64,000 nucleotides of DNA from Clostridia bacterium. Lineage in GTDB: Bacteria; Bacillota; Clostridia; Christensenellales; Borkfalkiaceae. A program made the translations under genes and the position numbers. This document shows, one piece after another, positions 1 through 7,601 of this stretch. The DNA is taken from the NCBI GenBank assembly GCA_017456055.1, contig JAFTKC010000008.1, positions 1-64,000 on the forward strand, given 5' to 3'. Numbering within the stretch: the stretch's first letter is position 1; every line of letters begins with the position of its first letter. The notes beneath the pieces were generated by a model, which had not been told where the DNA came from, made no database searches, and saw only the letters and a list, made by a program, of their open reading frames with translations.

Positions 1-137
1 GTCGTCGACAAAAGGTGGACACCCACCTTTTGCTACCCAGGCGTGATAGCAAGGCAAAGCCTTGCGGAGCGAATCCCTTGCGGCGCGCCAATAAAAAGAG
101 GATATGCAAAAGAGCATATCCTCTTTTATTGTTGTAA
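1..137. repeat. Copy 1 of a duplicated ~140-bp intergenic repeat
   Basis: The first 80 bases recur identically at 200-279, and the following ~57 bases recur with a few changes. The unit holds three hairpins: AAAAGGTGG/CCACCTTTT with a 4-nt loop, GCAAGGC/GCCTTGC with a 3-nt loop, and a terminator-like stem at 93-130 (AAGAGGATATGC/GCATATCCTCTT followed by TTTATT). No coding potential is visible. The two copies are separated by ~62 bp. The left edge may continue outside the window. It could be a dispersed intergenic repeat or a local duplication of a transcript end. Confidence 0.85.
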
Positions 138-199
138 AAATGGAAGGGGATTCGAACGGGTAGGAATCGACGACTTAAAAAAAAGGAGTTTTTGAGATA

Positions 200-339
200 G
201 TCGTCGACAAAAGGTGGACACCCACCTTTTGCTACCCAGGCGTGATAGCAAGGCAAAGCCTTGCGGAGCGAATCCCTTGGCTAGCGCGCCAATAAAAAGA
301 GGATATGCAAAAAAACATATCCTCTTTTATTGTTGTAAA
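200..339. repeat. Copy 2 of the duplicated intergenic repeat
   Basis: Bases 200-279 are identical to 1-80. The distal part (280-339) differs by a small insertion (GCTAGCGCGCC against CGGCGCGCC) and by changes in the terminator loop that shorten the stem to GGATATG/CATATCC. The conserved hairpins and diverged loop suggest the structure matters or that the duplication is recent. Confidence 0.85.
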
Positions 340-495
340 CTACGTCTTGCGCTGATAAAATGCAAAAAGTTAAAGCAAGCGTGTGAGACTTTAACTTTCG
401 ACAAAATTTGACAAAATTATACAAAATAATAAATTTTTTTTACAAAAAAATTGAATAAATTGGTTGGACGACCTAAATATTTTGTTATAATACAA
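340..495. other. AT-rich non-coding stretch with a 10-bp inverted repeat
   Basis: A perfect inverted repeat AAAGTTAAAG (366-375) / CTTTAACTTT (389-398) has a 13-nt loop and no U-tract after it. The rest (400-480) is very AT-rich, with no ORF, tRNA or clear promoter. It lies downstream of the minus-strand XRE gene and may contribute to its 3' end. Confidence 0.5.
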
Positions 496-942
496 TTAGA
501 GTCTGTAGTCACTTCTACCTAAAAGATAGTCTGGAGAGACCTTAAAGTATTTTGTTATCATATCTAAAATTTCAAGTGTTGGCAAATATCCTTTAGAGAG
601 CCAACGAGAAATATTGCTTTTATCAAAAAAGCAATCTTGACTAACTTTATAATGTGAAACTCCTTTTTCTTCACAAAGTTTTTCAAATCTTTCTTGAAAA
701 GTTGTATTTGATGACTCGATATAGTCGTTTTTATCCGTTCTTCCTAATAGGTAGTCTATTGAAACCTTAAAATAATCTGCCATTTTAATAAGTGTTGAGG
801 TAGTTGGGATAATTCCATAAACAATAGCGTTTGATAAAGAGCGATAGTCAAAATTGCCGACCTTTGCTAATTCAACTTTCTTTAGGTCGATTTCGTCTAC
901 TAGTTCATTTATACGTTTTTGGAACTCTGTTGAAATTGGCAT
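496..942 (-). CDS. Tandem XRE-family helix-turn-helix regulator
   Basis: The 148-aa protein has two XRE/Cro-C1 helix-turn-helix units, about residues 7-70 and 83-147. Each ends in the same signature, a YFKVS-x-DYLLGR-type helix, so the protein is an internal duplication. It has no membrane segment or ligand domain and is a cytosolic DNA-binding protein. AGGAG precedes the ATG. A perfect palindrome (951-965) overlaps this ribosome site and could be an autoregulatory operator. It is divergent from an unrecognised gene at 1064, which is its most likely target besides itself. The target is inference from position only. Confidence 0.85.
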   Translation of the reverse strand: MPISTEFQKRINELVDEIDLKKVELAKVGNFDYRSLSNAIVYGIIPTTSTLIKMADYFKVSIDYLLGRTDKNDYIESSNTTFQERFEKLCEEKGVSHYKVSQDCFFDKSNISRWLSKGYLPTLEILDMITKYFKVSPDYLLGRSDYRL

Positions 943-950
943 AAAACACT

Positions 951-965
951 CCTATACAATATAGG
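951..965. promoter_or_regulatory. Palindrome, candidate XRE operator
   Basis: CCTATA-CAA-TATAGG is a perfect 6-bp inverted repeat lying immediately upstream of the XRE start codon and covering its Shine-Dalgarno site. Further TATA-rich half-sites follow at about 990-1005. Operator function is inferred from symmetry and position. Confidence 0.45.
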
Positions 966-1063
966 TGCTCAATTGTATTTGAACATCTATATATAGTATA
1001 GGATTAAATTTAACTTGTATTAGGTGGCGTATAACCATTGAGAGAAATAAAAAGGGAGAACTT

Positions 1064-1792
1064 ATGAAAATTTTGACGAAAAATTGGGCTGAAAAGCAAG
1101 AACAATTGAGGGTAATTCACTGGTTAAAGGAATACTGCGAGCAAAAAGAATCCTACGAAGATATCAAATCTAAGAGCAGGGACAACTTCTTTCACACGAT
1201 AGCAGTAGACGTAAAATTGTCAAAGGCTGTCCTAAAAGAAAATATAGGAGACGAGTTATACCAAGCACAACTTGATAAAGATAAGTTGGCTTTGATGGCA
1301 TTGCCTAAAGAAATTTCTAGTAAGATTAAAAACATGAATACTCTTTTGCTAGGTTATGCTTGTAAAGATGACAAAGTTCTTTTAACTTCTTACGCTAAGC
1401 AACTATTAATAGAAGTTGAAAAATTAAGTGATGAGGCTAACCGAATTACTGAAATAGCAGAAGATTACTTACCAGAGGAAGTTGTTATTGACGACGTTGT
1501 TGGAGAATTGGTTTTTGAAGAATATTCAAAAGATAATGATTATTTTATCAAAATTGGTGGTTATGAAATCTGTATAGAAAATTATAGTATAATAGAACGT
1601 GAAAACTTTGTAATTAACGAATGGGAACAAGACAATCCATTAACCTTGTGGACGGCTCTTCACGCAGCCGAACTACATTATATTTCGGATAATTGTTATG
1701 AATTACATTTATTGTTAGTTGACGGAGATAAATACGCTAACGAAAAATATTGGTACTTTACATTAAAGGGAACGAATATTAAGTTTGTGTAA
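1064..1792 (+). CDS. Conserved-looking protein of unknown function
   Basis: This 242-aa soluble, acidic protein has no signal peptide or membrane segment. A strong ribosome site (AAAGGGAGAA) precedes the ATG. The N-terminal ~140 residues look helical and Lys/Glu-rich. The C-terminal ~90 residues look like an alpha/beta domain with many aromatic residues. The layout faintly recalls DUF4085-type proteins, but I cannot establish that. It is divergently paired with the XRE regulator at 496-942, an arrangement common for small regulated or immunity-like modules. No function is assigned. Confidence 0.6.
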   Translation: MKILTKNWAEKQEQLRVIHWLKEYCEQKESYEDIKSKSRDNFFHTIAVDVKLSKAVLKENIGDELYQAQLDKDKLALMALPKEISSKIKNMNTLLLGYACKDDKVLLTSYAKQLLIEVEKLSDEANRITEIAEDYLPEEVVIDDVVGELVFEEYSKDNDYFIKIGGYEICIENYSIIERENFVINEWEQDNPLTLWTALHAAELHYISDNCYELHLLLVDGDKYANEKYWYFTLKGTNIKFV

Positions 1793-1860
1793 TAGTAAAG
1801 TTTTAATATATTATCAAAATAAATACACCTCATTTTTATTAACTTTCATATAATACTTAT

Positions 1861-2709
1861 ATGAAAAATTTAGGCTATTATAACGGCGAATTTGACGAAA
1901 TAGAAAAGGTTAAAATTCCAATGAGTGATAGAGTTTGTTTCTTTGGCGATGGAGTATATGATGCAACGTATACTAAAAACTACAAAATCTTCGCCCTAGA
2001 CGAGCATGTAGACCGTTTTTTTAATAGTGCAAAACTTTTAGATATCAATATTTCCATATCAAAAGAAGAGTTAAAACTGCTCCTTAGTAATTTAGTAAAA
2101 AAAATGGATACAGATGAAAATTTTGTTTATTTTCAAGCGACTAGGTCAACTCAATCTGTTAGAGAGCACGTTTTTTCTAAAGAAGATAGGGCTAATATTT
2201 GGGTAAACGTTTATCATAAAAAGATTGCCGACCTAAATAAAAGGGTAAAACTCATCACCTTAGATGATACTAGATTTTTACATTGCAATATAAAAACGCT
2301 AAACCTTATTCCGTCGGTAATGGCGTCTAAAAACGCCAAAGACTTAGGATGCGACGAAGCGGTATTTCATAGAAATGGCAGAGTGACCGAATGTGCGCAT
2401 AGCAACGTTCATATTATAAAAGACGGAATATTAAAAACAGCCCCGACCGACAATTTAATACTACCAGGCATTGCAAGAGCGCATATAATAAGAGCGTGCA
2501 AAACCCTAAAAATTCCCGTTATAGAACGTCCCTTTTCTCTAGAGGAACTCTATTTTGCCGACGAAGTTATAATTTCATCGGCAGGTCAACTATGCCTTTC
2601 GGCAAGTGAAATAGATAAAGTAAAGGTGGGGGGAAGAGCGCAAGGTATATTTAAAACTCTTCAAGATTATTTACTTAACGAGTTTAACGAACAAACCAAA
2701 AAAGAGTAA
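1861..2709 (+). CDS. dat: D-amino-acid aminotransferase (class IV PLP enzyme)
   Basis: The 282-aa protein is a fold-type IV PLP transaminase and has the length of bacillar D-alanine aminotransferase. The PLP-binding lysine falls at K145 and the cofactor-ring glutamate at E177 (context GRVTECAHSN), the positions known for that enzyme. These enzymes interconvert D-alanine and D-glutamate with 2-oxo acids, supplying D-amino acids for peptidoglycan. A branched-chain or aminodeoxychorismate-lyase role is the alternative within the fold. TATAAT ends 6 nt before the ATG and there is no Shine-Dalgarno site, so the mRNA looks leaderless. Confidence 0.85.
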   Translation: MKNLGYYNGEFDEIEKVKIPMSDRVCFFGDGVYDATYTKNYKIFALDEHVDRFFNSAKLLDINISISKEELKLLLSNLVKKMDTDENFVYFQATRSTQSVREHVFSKEDRANIWVNVYHKKIADLNKRVKLITLDDTRFLHCNIKTLNLIPSVMASKNAKDLGCDEAVFHRNGRVTECAHSNVHIIKDGILKTAPTDNLILPGIARAHIIRACKTLKIPVIERPFSLEELYFADEVIISSAGQLCLSASEIDKVKVGGRAQGIFKTLQDYLLNEFNEQTKKE

Positions 2710-2717
2710 ATTTCTTA

Positions 2718-2746
2718 TTGACATTTGTTTTTTTTAGTCATATAAT
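2718..2746 (+). promoter_or_regulatory. Consensus sigma-A-type promoter
   Basis: TTGACA, a 17-bp T-rich spacer and TATAAT lie between dat and the isomerase-like gene. The predicted start is near 2753, followed by a leader with AGGAG before the ATG at 2776. Confidence 0.85.
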
Positions 2747-2775
2747 ACGATTGAACAATCGTATAGGAGAAGAAT

Positions 2776-3606
2776 ATGGCTAAATTTAGACTTGGCTCAA
2801 GTTTAGGTGCAATATCGTCGCTAGGGTTTAAGGACGGAAAATATAATTACGCAGTAAAAAAAGATTTAAAAGACAAACTAATTAGGGCAAGAGAACTCGG
2901 CTTTGATACGGTGGACGTAGACTTGTGTTCGACCTATAACCCATTTGACCTAGAGCAAATACTTGATGAAATTTTATTTTTAGTAAAGAGTTCAGGAGTA
3001 AAAGTAAACGCCTTTCATATGCCGTTCGGCGTGTCTTGGATGGATTTAACTTGTAATTATGAGAATGATAGACAAGAAATAATTAAGTGGATACTAAAGG
3101 TAATAGATAAAACGAGTGTAGTAGATCCATACGCGTTCGTTTTTCATCCAGGAACAACCAACTTTAGTGAAAGCGAGAGAGAGGCAGGATTTTCTCGCCT
3201 TTGTGATACGGCAACTACGTTAGCAAAAAACACCGACAAGGCAATTTGCATAGAAAACATGGTTCGTGGAAACTTGCTCAGTAGAACGGCGCATTTAGAA
3301 GAGTTAATAGAAAACACAGAGGGAGTAAAAATCGTACTAGATTTAAACCACTTGCTTTTAGACGACCAAGCGGAAACAATAAAAAAACTAGGTAAATCTA
3401 TAGCGACCTTGCATGTTTCCGATTGTGATTTAATAAAAGAAAAGCACGAACTTCCAGGTCTTGGCAAAATAGATTGGAACAAGGTTTTGTCGGCGTTAGA
3501 AAGCGTGGGGTACGAAGGGGTATTTAACTATGAAGTTTTAGAAAAATACTCGTTAGATGAGATAAAAGAAAATTATGAAAATCTTCTAAAAGCATACGCT
3601 GAGTAA
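2776..3606 (+). CDS. Sugar phosphate isomerase/epimerase-like TIM-barrel protein
   Basis: The 276-aa protein resembles the xylose isomerase-like / AP endonuclease family 2 TIM barrel. Visible family features are an N-terminal strand, HMPFG (~81) and FHPGT (~121) strands, CIENM (~157), DLNHLL (~188), HVSD (~213) and the closing PGLGKIDW loop with FNYEVLEK. The scattered His, Glu and Asp residues at strand ends match the family's metal-site positions. The substrate cannot be told from sequence. It has its own consensus promoter and a terminator, so it is probably monocistronic. No carbohydrate operon adjoins it. Confidence 0.8.
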   Translation: MAKFRLGSSLGAISSLGFKDGKYNYAVKKDLKDKLIRARELGFDTVDVDLCSTYNPFDLEQILDEILFLVKSSGVKVNAFHMPFGVSWMDLTCNYENDRQEIIKWILKVIDKTSVVDPYAFVFHPGTTNFSESEREAGFSRLCDTATTLAKNTDKAICIENMVRGNLLSRTAHLEELIENTEGVKIVLDLNHLLLDDQAETIKKLGKSIATLHVSDCDLIKEKHELPGLGKIDWNKVLSALESVGYEGVFNYEVLEKYSLDEIKENYENLLKAYAE

Positions 3607-3628
3607 ATAGTAAGAAATTTAAAAATAA

Positions 3629-3656
3629 AAAAAGCCATCAAACTTGATGGCTTTTT
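3629..3656 (+). terminator. Rho-independent terminator
   Basis: AAGCCATCAA / TTGATGGCTT is a 10-bp perfect stem with a 2-nt nominal loop, followed by TTT, 23 bases after the isomerase-like gene. Confidence 0.9.
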
Positions 3657-3678
3657 ATGCGTTTTCATCTTTTTTCTA

Positions 3679-3706
3679 TTGACTTTTTTTCCTTTCGTGC
3701 TAAAAT
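3679..3706 (+). promoter_or_regulatory. Promoter of the phosphoesterase operon
   Basis: TTGACT, a 16-bp spacer and TAAAAT, followed by a ~22-nt leader with AAAGGGAG before the ATG at 3736. It probably drives 3736-6596. Confidence 0.75.
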
Positions 3707-3735
3707 ATTATTAAGATTTTAAAAGGGAGTAAAAT

Positions 3736-4962
3736 ATGGAGCAAAAACCGCTACTTAAAATAGGAATCTTAGGGGACACACATTGTGGAATAGTAGAAAA
3801 AGGCAACCCTTCGTACGACTTTTATACAAAGTCTAGCGAAAATCTTAAAATTTCTCTAGAATACTTGAGTTCTAGCGGCGTAGAAGTAGTCACGTTCGTA
3901 GGCGACCTTATAGATATGGCAAAGAAAAAGCACGCAAACCACTTCCATAAGATAATAGATAGGGCGTTTGCGGGTAAGAAGACCAAAATGGTTTACACTA
4001 TAGGAAACCACGAATTTTGGACGGACGCTCCGTGTTTTGCGCTTCCAATTGATAAAGCCACCGAATTTTTTAAAGAGCATACGGGGCAAGAAGCAAATAG
4101 TCATCAAAAAATAAATGGATATCACTTTATAACACTAGCGCCAGATACGGATAATCTAAGTTATAAAAATAACGTTGCGTGGCTAAGAAGAGAGTTAAAG
4201 AAAGCCGTAAAAGATAGTGATGGTAAACCGATATTTTTACTCACGCACGGCAGAAGTATGGACGACGATCATCCATCCGTAAGACAAAACCCAAAATTTA
4301 GGCACGATAATAGATTTGCATCTAAAGAGATGTATGCGGAACTAAAAAACTATCCAAACGTAATTAACTTGATGGGACACACGCACGCATCTATATTAGA
4401 AGAAGATAGCATACTCCAAAACACCTTTACTACGATAGACTGTGGGTGTACGGCGTATAGCACTCCACCACACCCATATAAGGGCGAATTATCTTTCGTT
4501 CCTATGGGGCTAGTTGCAGAAGTATATTTAGACAAAGTAATTTTTAGAAGAATTCGCTTTACGGACGGAGTGGAAGTTAAATCGCCTTGGACGATAGATT
4601 TGCCAATAAATCCTAACGAATTTAGATATAAAAAGGATAGATTTTTAGGCCCTAAGCCAATCGTGTTCAAAGATAAGGAAGTAAAGGTGGAAAAGGTTGA
4701 CGGCGAAAACTATTTAACCTTTTTTAACGCAAGTGGCGAAGATTATATCGAAGGCTACCTAGTAGAAATCACCGATAGTAAAGGGCAAAAGGTAGTAGAA
4801 GAGAGAATTTTAAACTTTTACTTAGACGGGCTTGATAAAATAGAAGATAAGAAAAAGGTAAAACTAAATCTCGAAAAGGGAAAATATAGAGTAAAAATCA
4901 CGGGAAAATATTCTTATTCAGCGCATATTGGCGAGAGTTTAGAAAGCGATATAGAAGTATAA
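3736..4962 (+). CDS. Calcineurin-like metallophosphoesterase
   Basis: The 408-aa protein carries the full metallophosphoesterase signature: D14-T-H16, G56-D57-L-I-D60, G90-N-H-E93, a THGR histidine near 170 and GHTH near 213. These residues bind two metals and hydrolyse phosphoester or cyclic nucleotide bonds. The catalytic half covers about residues 1-250. The last ~150 residues form a beta-rich domain that may shape substrate choice. There is no signal peptide, so it is cytosolic. It heads an operon with a membrane protein, rsmD and coaD. The substrate is unknown. Confidence 0.85.
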   Translation: MEQKPLLKIGILGDTHCGIVEKGNPSYDFYTKSSENLKISLEYLSSSGVEVVTFVGDLIDMAKKKHANHFHKIIDRAFAGKKTKMVYTIGNHEFWTDAPCFALPIDKATEFFKEHTGQEANSHQKINGYHFITLAPDTDNLSYKNNVAWLRRELKKAVKDSDGKPIFLLTHGRSMDDDHPSVRQNPKFRHDNRFASKEMYAELKNYPNVINLMGHTHASILEEDSILQNTFTTIDCGCTAYSTPPHPYKGELSFVPMGLVAEVYLDKVIFRRIRFTDGVEVKSPWTIDLPINPNEFRYKKDRFLGPKPIVFKDKEVKVEKVDGENYLTFFNASGEDYIEGYLVEITDSKGQKVVEERILNFYLDGLDKIEDKKKVKLNLEKGKYRVKITGKYSYSAHIGESLESDIEV

Positions 4963-4974
4963 AAGGAAGACGTA

Positions 4975-5565
4975 ATGAAATATTTTTTAAGATTAACAAT
5001 AGCACCGATAGTATATTTTTTAAGCACGGCGTTTATAGTAATAGGCGTGCAAGCCTTTCCAACGCTTAGCACTGCAATAAGAATTATACTAAACTCACTA
5101 TTTATAGGGCTTTATGTCGTATGTGTATTCGTGGTTATGAGAAAGGAAGGAGAACTTGCATTTGATAAACTGCTTTTAAACGACCTATCTAGGCGTAAAC
5201 TATTAGAAACTGGTGAAGACGTTGAGATTAAAACTACCGAAGAGTACAGACCGTATAAGGGCTTTATAGTAGGTTTAATTTGCGTTATTCCGTTAATAAT
5301 CTTAGTTATATTGCATTTAATAGTTAGAGTGCCGGGTGAAATTAGCGATATGGGAGTGTACGCAGAAATGTTCTACTCGCCTATATATTCATTTTTTGGG
5401 CATTATAAAAATGCGACTGAGAGTAGTTTGTATTGGGGTTTACTAATAACCTTAGTTTTTTTACCGACTTCACTCGGTGTTCCGTATATTGTTGGAGCAA
5501 TGAAAAGGAGAAAACAAGACCAAAAAATTGCAGAAACGGATAGAAAAATTCACGGAGATAGATAG
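4975..5565 (+). CDS. Membrane protein of unknown function
   Basis: The 196-aa protein has about four hydrophobic segments (near residues 9-28, 34-55, 94-115, 152-172) and charged loops and tail. The segment order suggests two helical hairpins around a ~40-residue cytosolic loop. I recognise no family. It lies 12 bp after the phosphoesterase gene, and its TAG stop shares one base with the GTG start of rsmD, so it is translationally coupled within this operon. Confidence 0.75.
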   Translation: MKYFLRLTIAPIVYFLSTAFIVIGVQAFPTLSTAIRIILNSLFIGLYVVCVFVVMRKEGELAFDKLLLNDLSRRKLLETGEDVEIKTTEEYRPYKGFIVGLICVIPLIILVILHLIVRVPGEISDMGVYAEMFYSPIYSFFGHYKNATESSLYWGLLITLVFLPTSLGVPYIVGAMKRRKQDQKIAETDRKIHGDR

Positions 5566-6098
5566 TGAGAGTAATTGCGGGCTTATATAAAGGTAGAAAA
5601 CTCGCCGAGTTTAAGGGGTTTGACGTCCGTCCTACTTCGGATATGGCGAGGGAAAGCCTATTTAACGTCTTAAATTTTAGAGTTCAAGACAGTGTTTTTT
5701 TAGACGCTTTTTCGGGAACGGGTGCAGTTGGAATAGAAGCCCTATCTCGTGGGGCAAGAAAGGTAGTATTTAACGACTACTCTAAAGAGAGTATTAAAAT
5801 AATAAAGGAAAATCTAGCAAAAATATCAAACCCAAGTAATGTCGAAATAAAAAACGGCGACGCTATTAACTTAATGAAAGTTAGAAAGGGGGAATTTGAT
5901 ATAGTATTTTTAGATCCACCATATAACTCTTCTAACGTAAAAGAAATATTAGAAAGCGCAAGAGAGAGTATAAAGGAAGACGGAATTATTATTTTTGAAG
6001 ACCAAAAGCCGTATTTAGATGAAATTTACGGCTTAGAAATCTACGACCAAAGAAGATACGGAAAAGCGTACTTTTCATTTTTTAGGAGAAAGCAATAG
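5565..6098 (+). CDS. rsmD: 16S rRNA (guanine(966)-N2)-methyltransferase
   Basis: The 177-aa protein is a Rossmann SAM-dependent methyltransferase that modifies G966 of 16S rRNA during 30S assembly. It begins MRVIAG-x-YKGRKL, has the SAM motif I DAFSGTGAVGIEAL near residue 46 and the catalytic DPPY near 119. Length and start match the family. GTG is the start codon and overlaps the previous stop by one base. The rsmD-coaD pair is conserved across bacteria (ylbH-ylbI in Bacillus), which supports both calls. Confidence 0.95.
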   Translation: MRVIAGLYKGRKLAEFKGFDVRPTSDMARESLFNVLNFRVQDSVFLDAFSGTGAVGIEALSRGARKVVFNDYSKESIKIIKENLAKISNPSNVEIKNGDAINLMKVRKGEFDIVFLDPPYNSSNVKEILESARESIKEDGIIIFEDQKPYLDEIYGLEIYDQRRYGKAYFSFFRRKQ

Positions 6099-6596
6099 AT
6101 GAACGTTTGTCTTTTTGCCGGCACTTTTGACCCTATAACCGTAGGGCATACAAAAATGATAGAAAAACTACTAAATAAATATGATAAAGTAGTGGTGGCG
6201 ATTGGTGTAAACCCATTAAAAACGCCAACCTTTTCGTTAGAAGAAAGACTATCGTTTATAAAAAAGGCATTTGAGAATACAAGTAGGGTGGAAGTAGATA
6301 GTTATACTTCGCTAACCGTAGAATATATGCAAAAAAAGGGCATTAAGGTTTTAGTTCGTGGAATAAGAAACGACGTGGATATGCGCTTTGAAAAGGAAAA
6401 TGAGAACAAGAGTAAAACTATTTACCCCGAACTTATCACCGAATATATTCTTGCAGATGCAGAGTCTAAAAGCGTAAGTTCAACTGAAGTTAGAAAGGCG
6501 ATAGAAAACGGACAAGACTATAAAAATCTCGTGCCGAAAGAAAGTTATTTATTAATAGAAAAAGCAGCTAAAAACTTAAAAGAAAATAAAGGCTAA
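6099..6596 (+). CDS. coaD: Phosphopantetheine adenylyltransferase
   Basis: The 165-aa enzyme joins ATP to 4'-phosphopantetheine to make dephospho-CoA, the penultimate step of CoA synthesis. The nucleotidyltransferase motif GTFDPIT-x-GH is at residues 8-17 and the RGIRND substrate loop near 86. The downstream SVSSTEVR block corresponds to the ISSS-type nucleotide-binding motif. It starts immediately after the rsmD stop and overlaps the convergent ylbJ by 21 bp at the 3' ends, with no obvious terminator between them. Confidence 0.95.
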   Translation: MNVCLFAGTFDPITVGHTKMIEKLLNKYDKVVVAIGVNPLKTPTFSLEERLSFIKKAFENTSRVEVDSYTSLTVEYMQKKGIKVLVRGIRNDVDMRFEKENENKSKTIYPELITEYILADAESKSVSSTEVRKAIENGQDYKNLVPKESYLLIEKAAKNLKENKG

Positions 6597-7547
6597 AATT
6601 AAGCCGTAAACTAAATTTATAATCGCAACCATTATTTTAGATAGAATAAAGGGTGCGATTTTTATTTTTGCTCTTTTTAGGTAAACTACCGACTGCAAGA
6701 TAATAGAAAGCCCACTAAATCCACACAAAAAACAAGAGAGAACAAATGAGAGTCTGTTTGTTCCTAAAGAAGATAAAAATTTCATACCCTTGCCGTTTTC
6801 AAAGAGTGCAAAAACTATTGCAAGACTAACATTTTGGTCTTTAAATATTGCAGTTAAAATGTTAATTGGCAAATTGAGTAGCCCTAGGGAATATAAAATT
6901 TCAGTTAGTATGTAAAATAGGGTTATAATAGCGCCGACAAAAAGGGTAGAGTTAACAGCCCCCGTTATTCCGTCGAACAAAATCTCGTCGGTTTTTTTAG
7001 CCGAAAAACTAGTTAAAAGAGTAGGTTTATCTTTTTTATAAAAGGAAAAAATTATACCGATAGTAATAGAAGATAAAAGGTGGCATAAAAATAACACTGC
7101 TCCAAAAATAACGCTTTCAAACATAATAGCCCCTACCGTCGAGATTAAATAGGCAGGGGAAGACGTGGAACACAAAACCGAGCCACGCTCTGCTTCAACG
7201 CTAGAAATTAGTCGAGAATTTTTGAAATCTGCGATAAGGCTTGCCCCTATAGGATATCCTGCGATTAAACTCATAAAGTAAGCGTATCCGCAAGCGCCGT
7301 TAACCTTAAATAGTCTAGAAGATATAGGCGAAAAAAGTTTAGAAAGTTTTCCCACCCCTTTAAGTAAAGATAATATAGTCACTAAAAAAAAGTAAGGAAA
7401 AAGGGAGGGAAGTAGAAAGTAAAAATACATTTTAATTCCGTCTATAGTAAAGGCAGAAAAGTCTTTATTTACGGCTAAAATCGTCATAAATAAAAGGGCG
7501 ATTAAAACGGGGAATAAGTCTTTATTTTTCTTTATAATATTTATCAT
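6576..7547 (-). CDS. ylbJ: Sporulation integral membrane protein YlbJ
   Basis: The 323-aa polytopic membrane protein has about eight hydrophobic segments and the nucleoside-recognition/gate-type signature GYPIGASLIADF near residue 95. In Bacillus, YlbJ is a SigE-controlled mother-cell protein needed for spore cortex formation. Its position next to coaD mirrors the Bacillus order, although here it is convergent. TATAAT ends 6 nt upstream of the ATG with no Shine-Dalgarno site and no good -35, compatible with a leaderless mRNA or a non-SigA promoter. It is the one sporulation-linked gene in the window. Confidence 0.85.
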   Translation of the reverse strand: MINIIKKNKDLFPVLIALLFMTILAVNKDFSAFTIDGIKMYFYFLLPSLFPYFFLVTILSLLKGVGKLSKLFSPISSRLFKVNGACGYAYFMSLIAGYPIGASLIADFKNSRLISSVEAERGSVLCSTSSPAYLISTVGAIMFESVIFGAVLFLCHLLSSITIGIIFSFYKKDKPTLLTSFSAKKTDEILFDGITGAVNSTLFVGAIITLFYILTEILYSLGLLNLPINILTAIFKDQNVSLAIVFALFENGKGMKFLSSLGTNRLSFVLSCFLCGFSGLSIILQSVVYLKRAKIKIAPFILSKIMVAIINLVYGLILAFIFF

Positions 7548-7566
7548 ATAATTATTATATTTGGGC

Positions 7567-7595
7567 TTGAAAAAAAATATATGATATGTTAAAAT
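7567..7595 (+). promoter_or_regulatory. rarA promoter giving a probable leaderless mRNA
   Basis: TTGAAA, a 17-bp spacer and TAAAAT. The -10 ends at 7595 and the ATG is at 7602, so the expected +1 is the A of the start codon. No Shine-Dalgarno site is present. Confidence 0.75.
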
Positions 7596-7601
7596 ATTAC
7601 T

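Noticed and set aside
140-172. tRNA-like 3' end (GGGGATTCGAAC) on the minus strand
   Set aside because: The bases flanking the TTCGAAT loop do not pair (ACCCG against CCCCT) and no acceptor, D or anticodon arms are nearby, so there is no tRNA gene.
214-411. 65-codon open frame across the repeat
   Set aside because: It reads through hairpins and a terminator-like stem, has no ribosome site and no protein-like composition.
3736-6596. Phosphoesterase operon as a defence cluster
   Set aside because: It is followed by rsmD and coaD, and contains no nuclease, sensor or toxin signature; housekeeping context is more likely.
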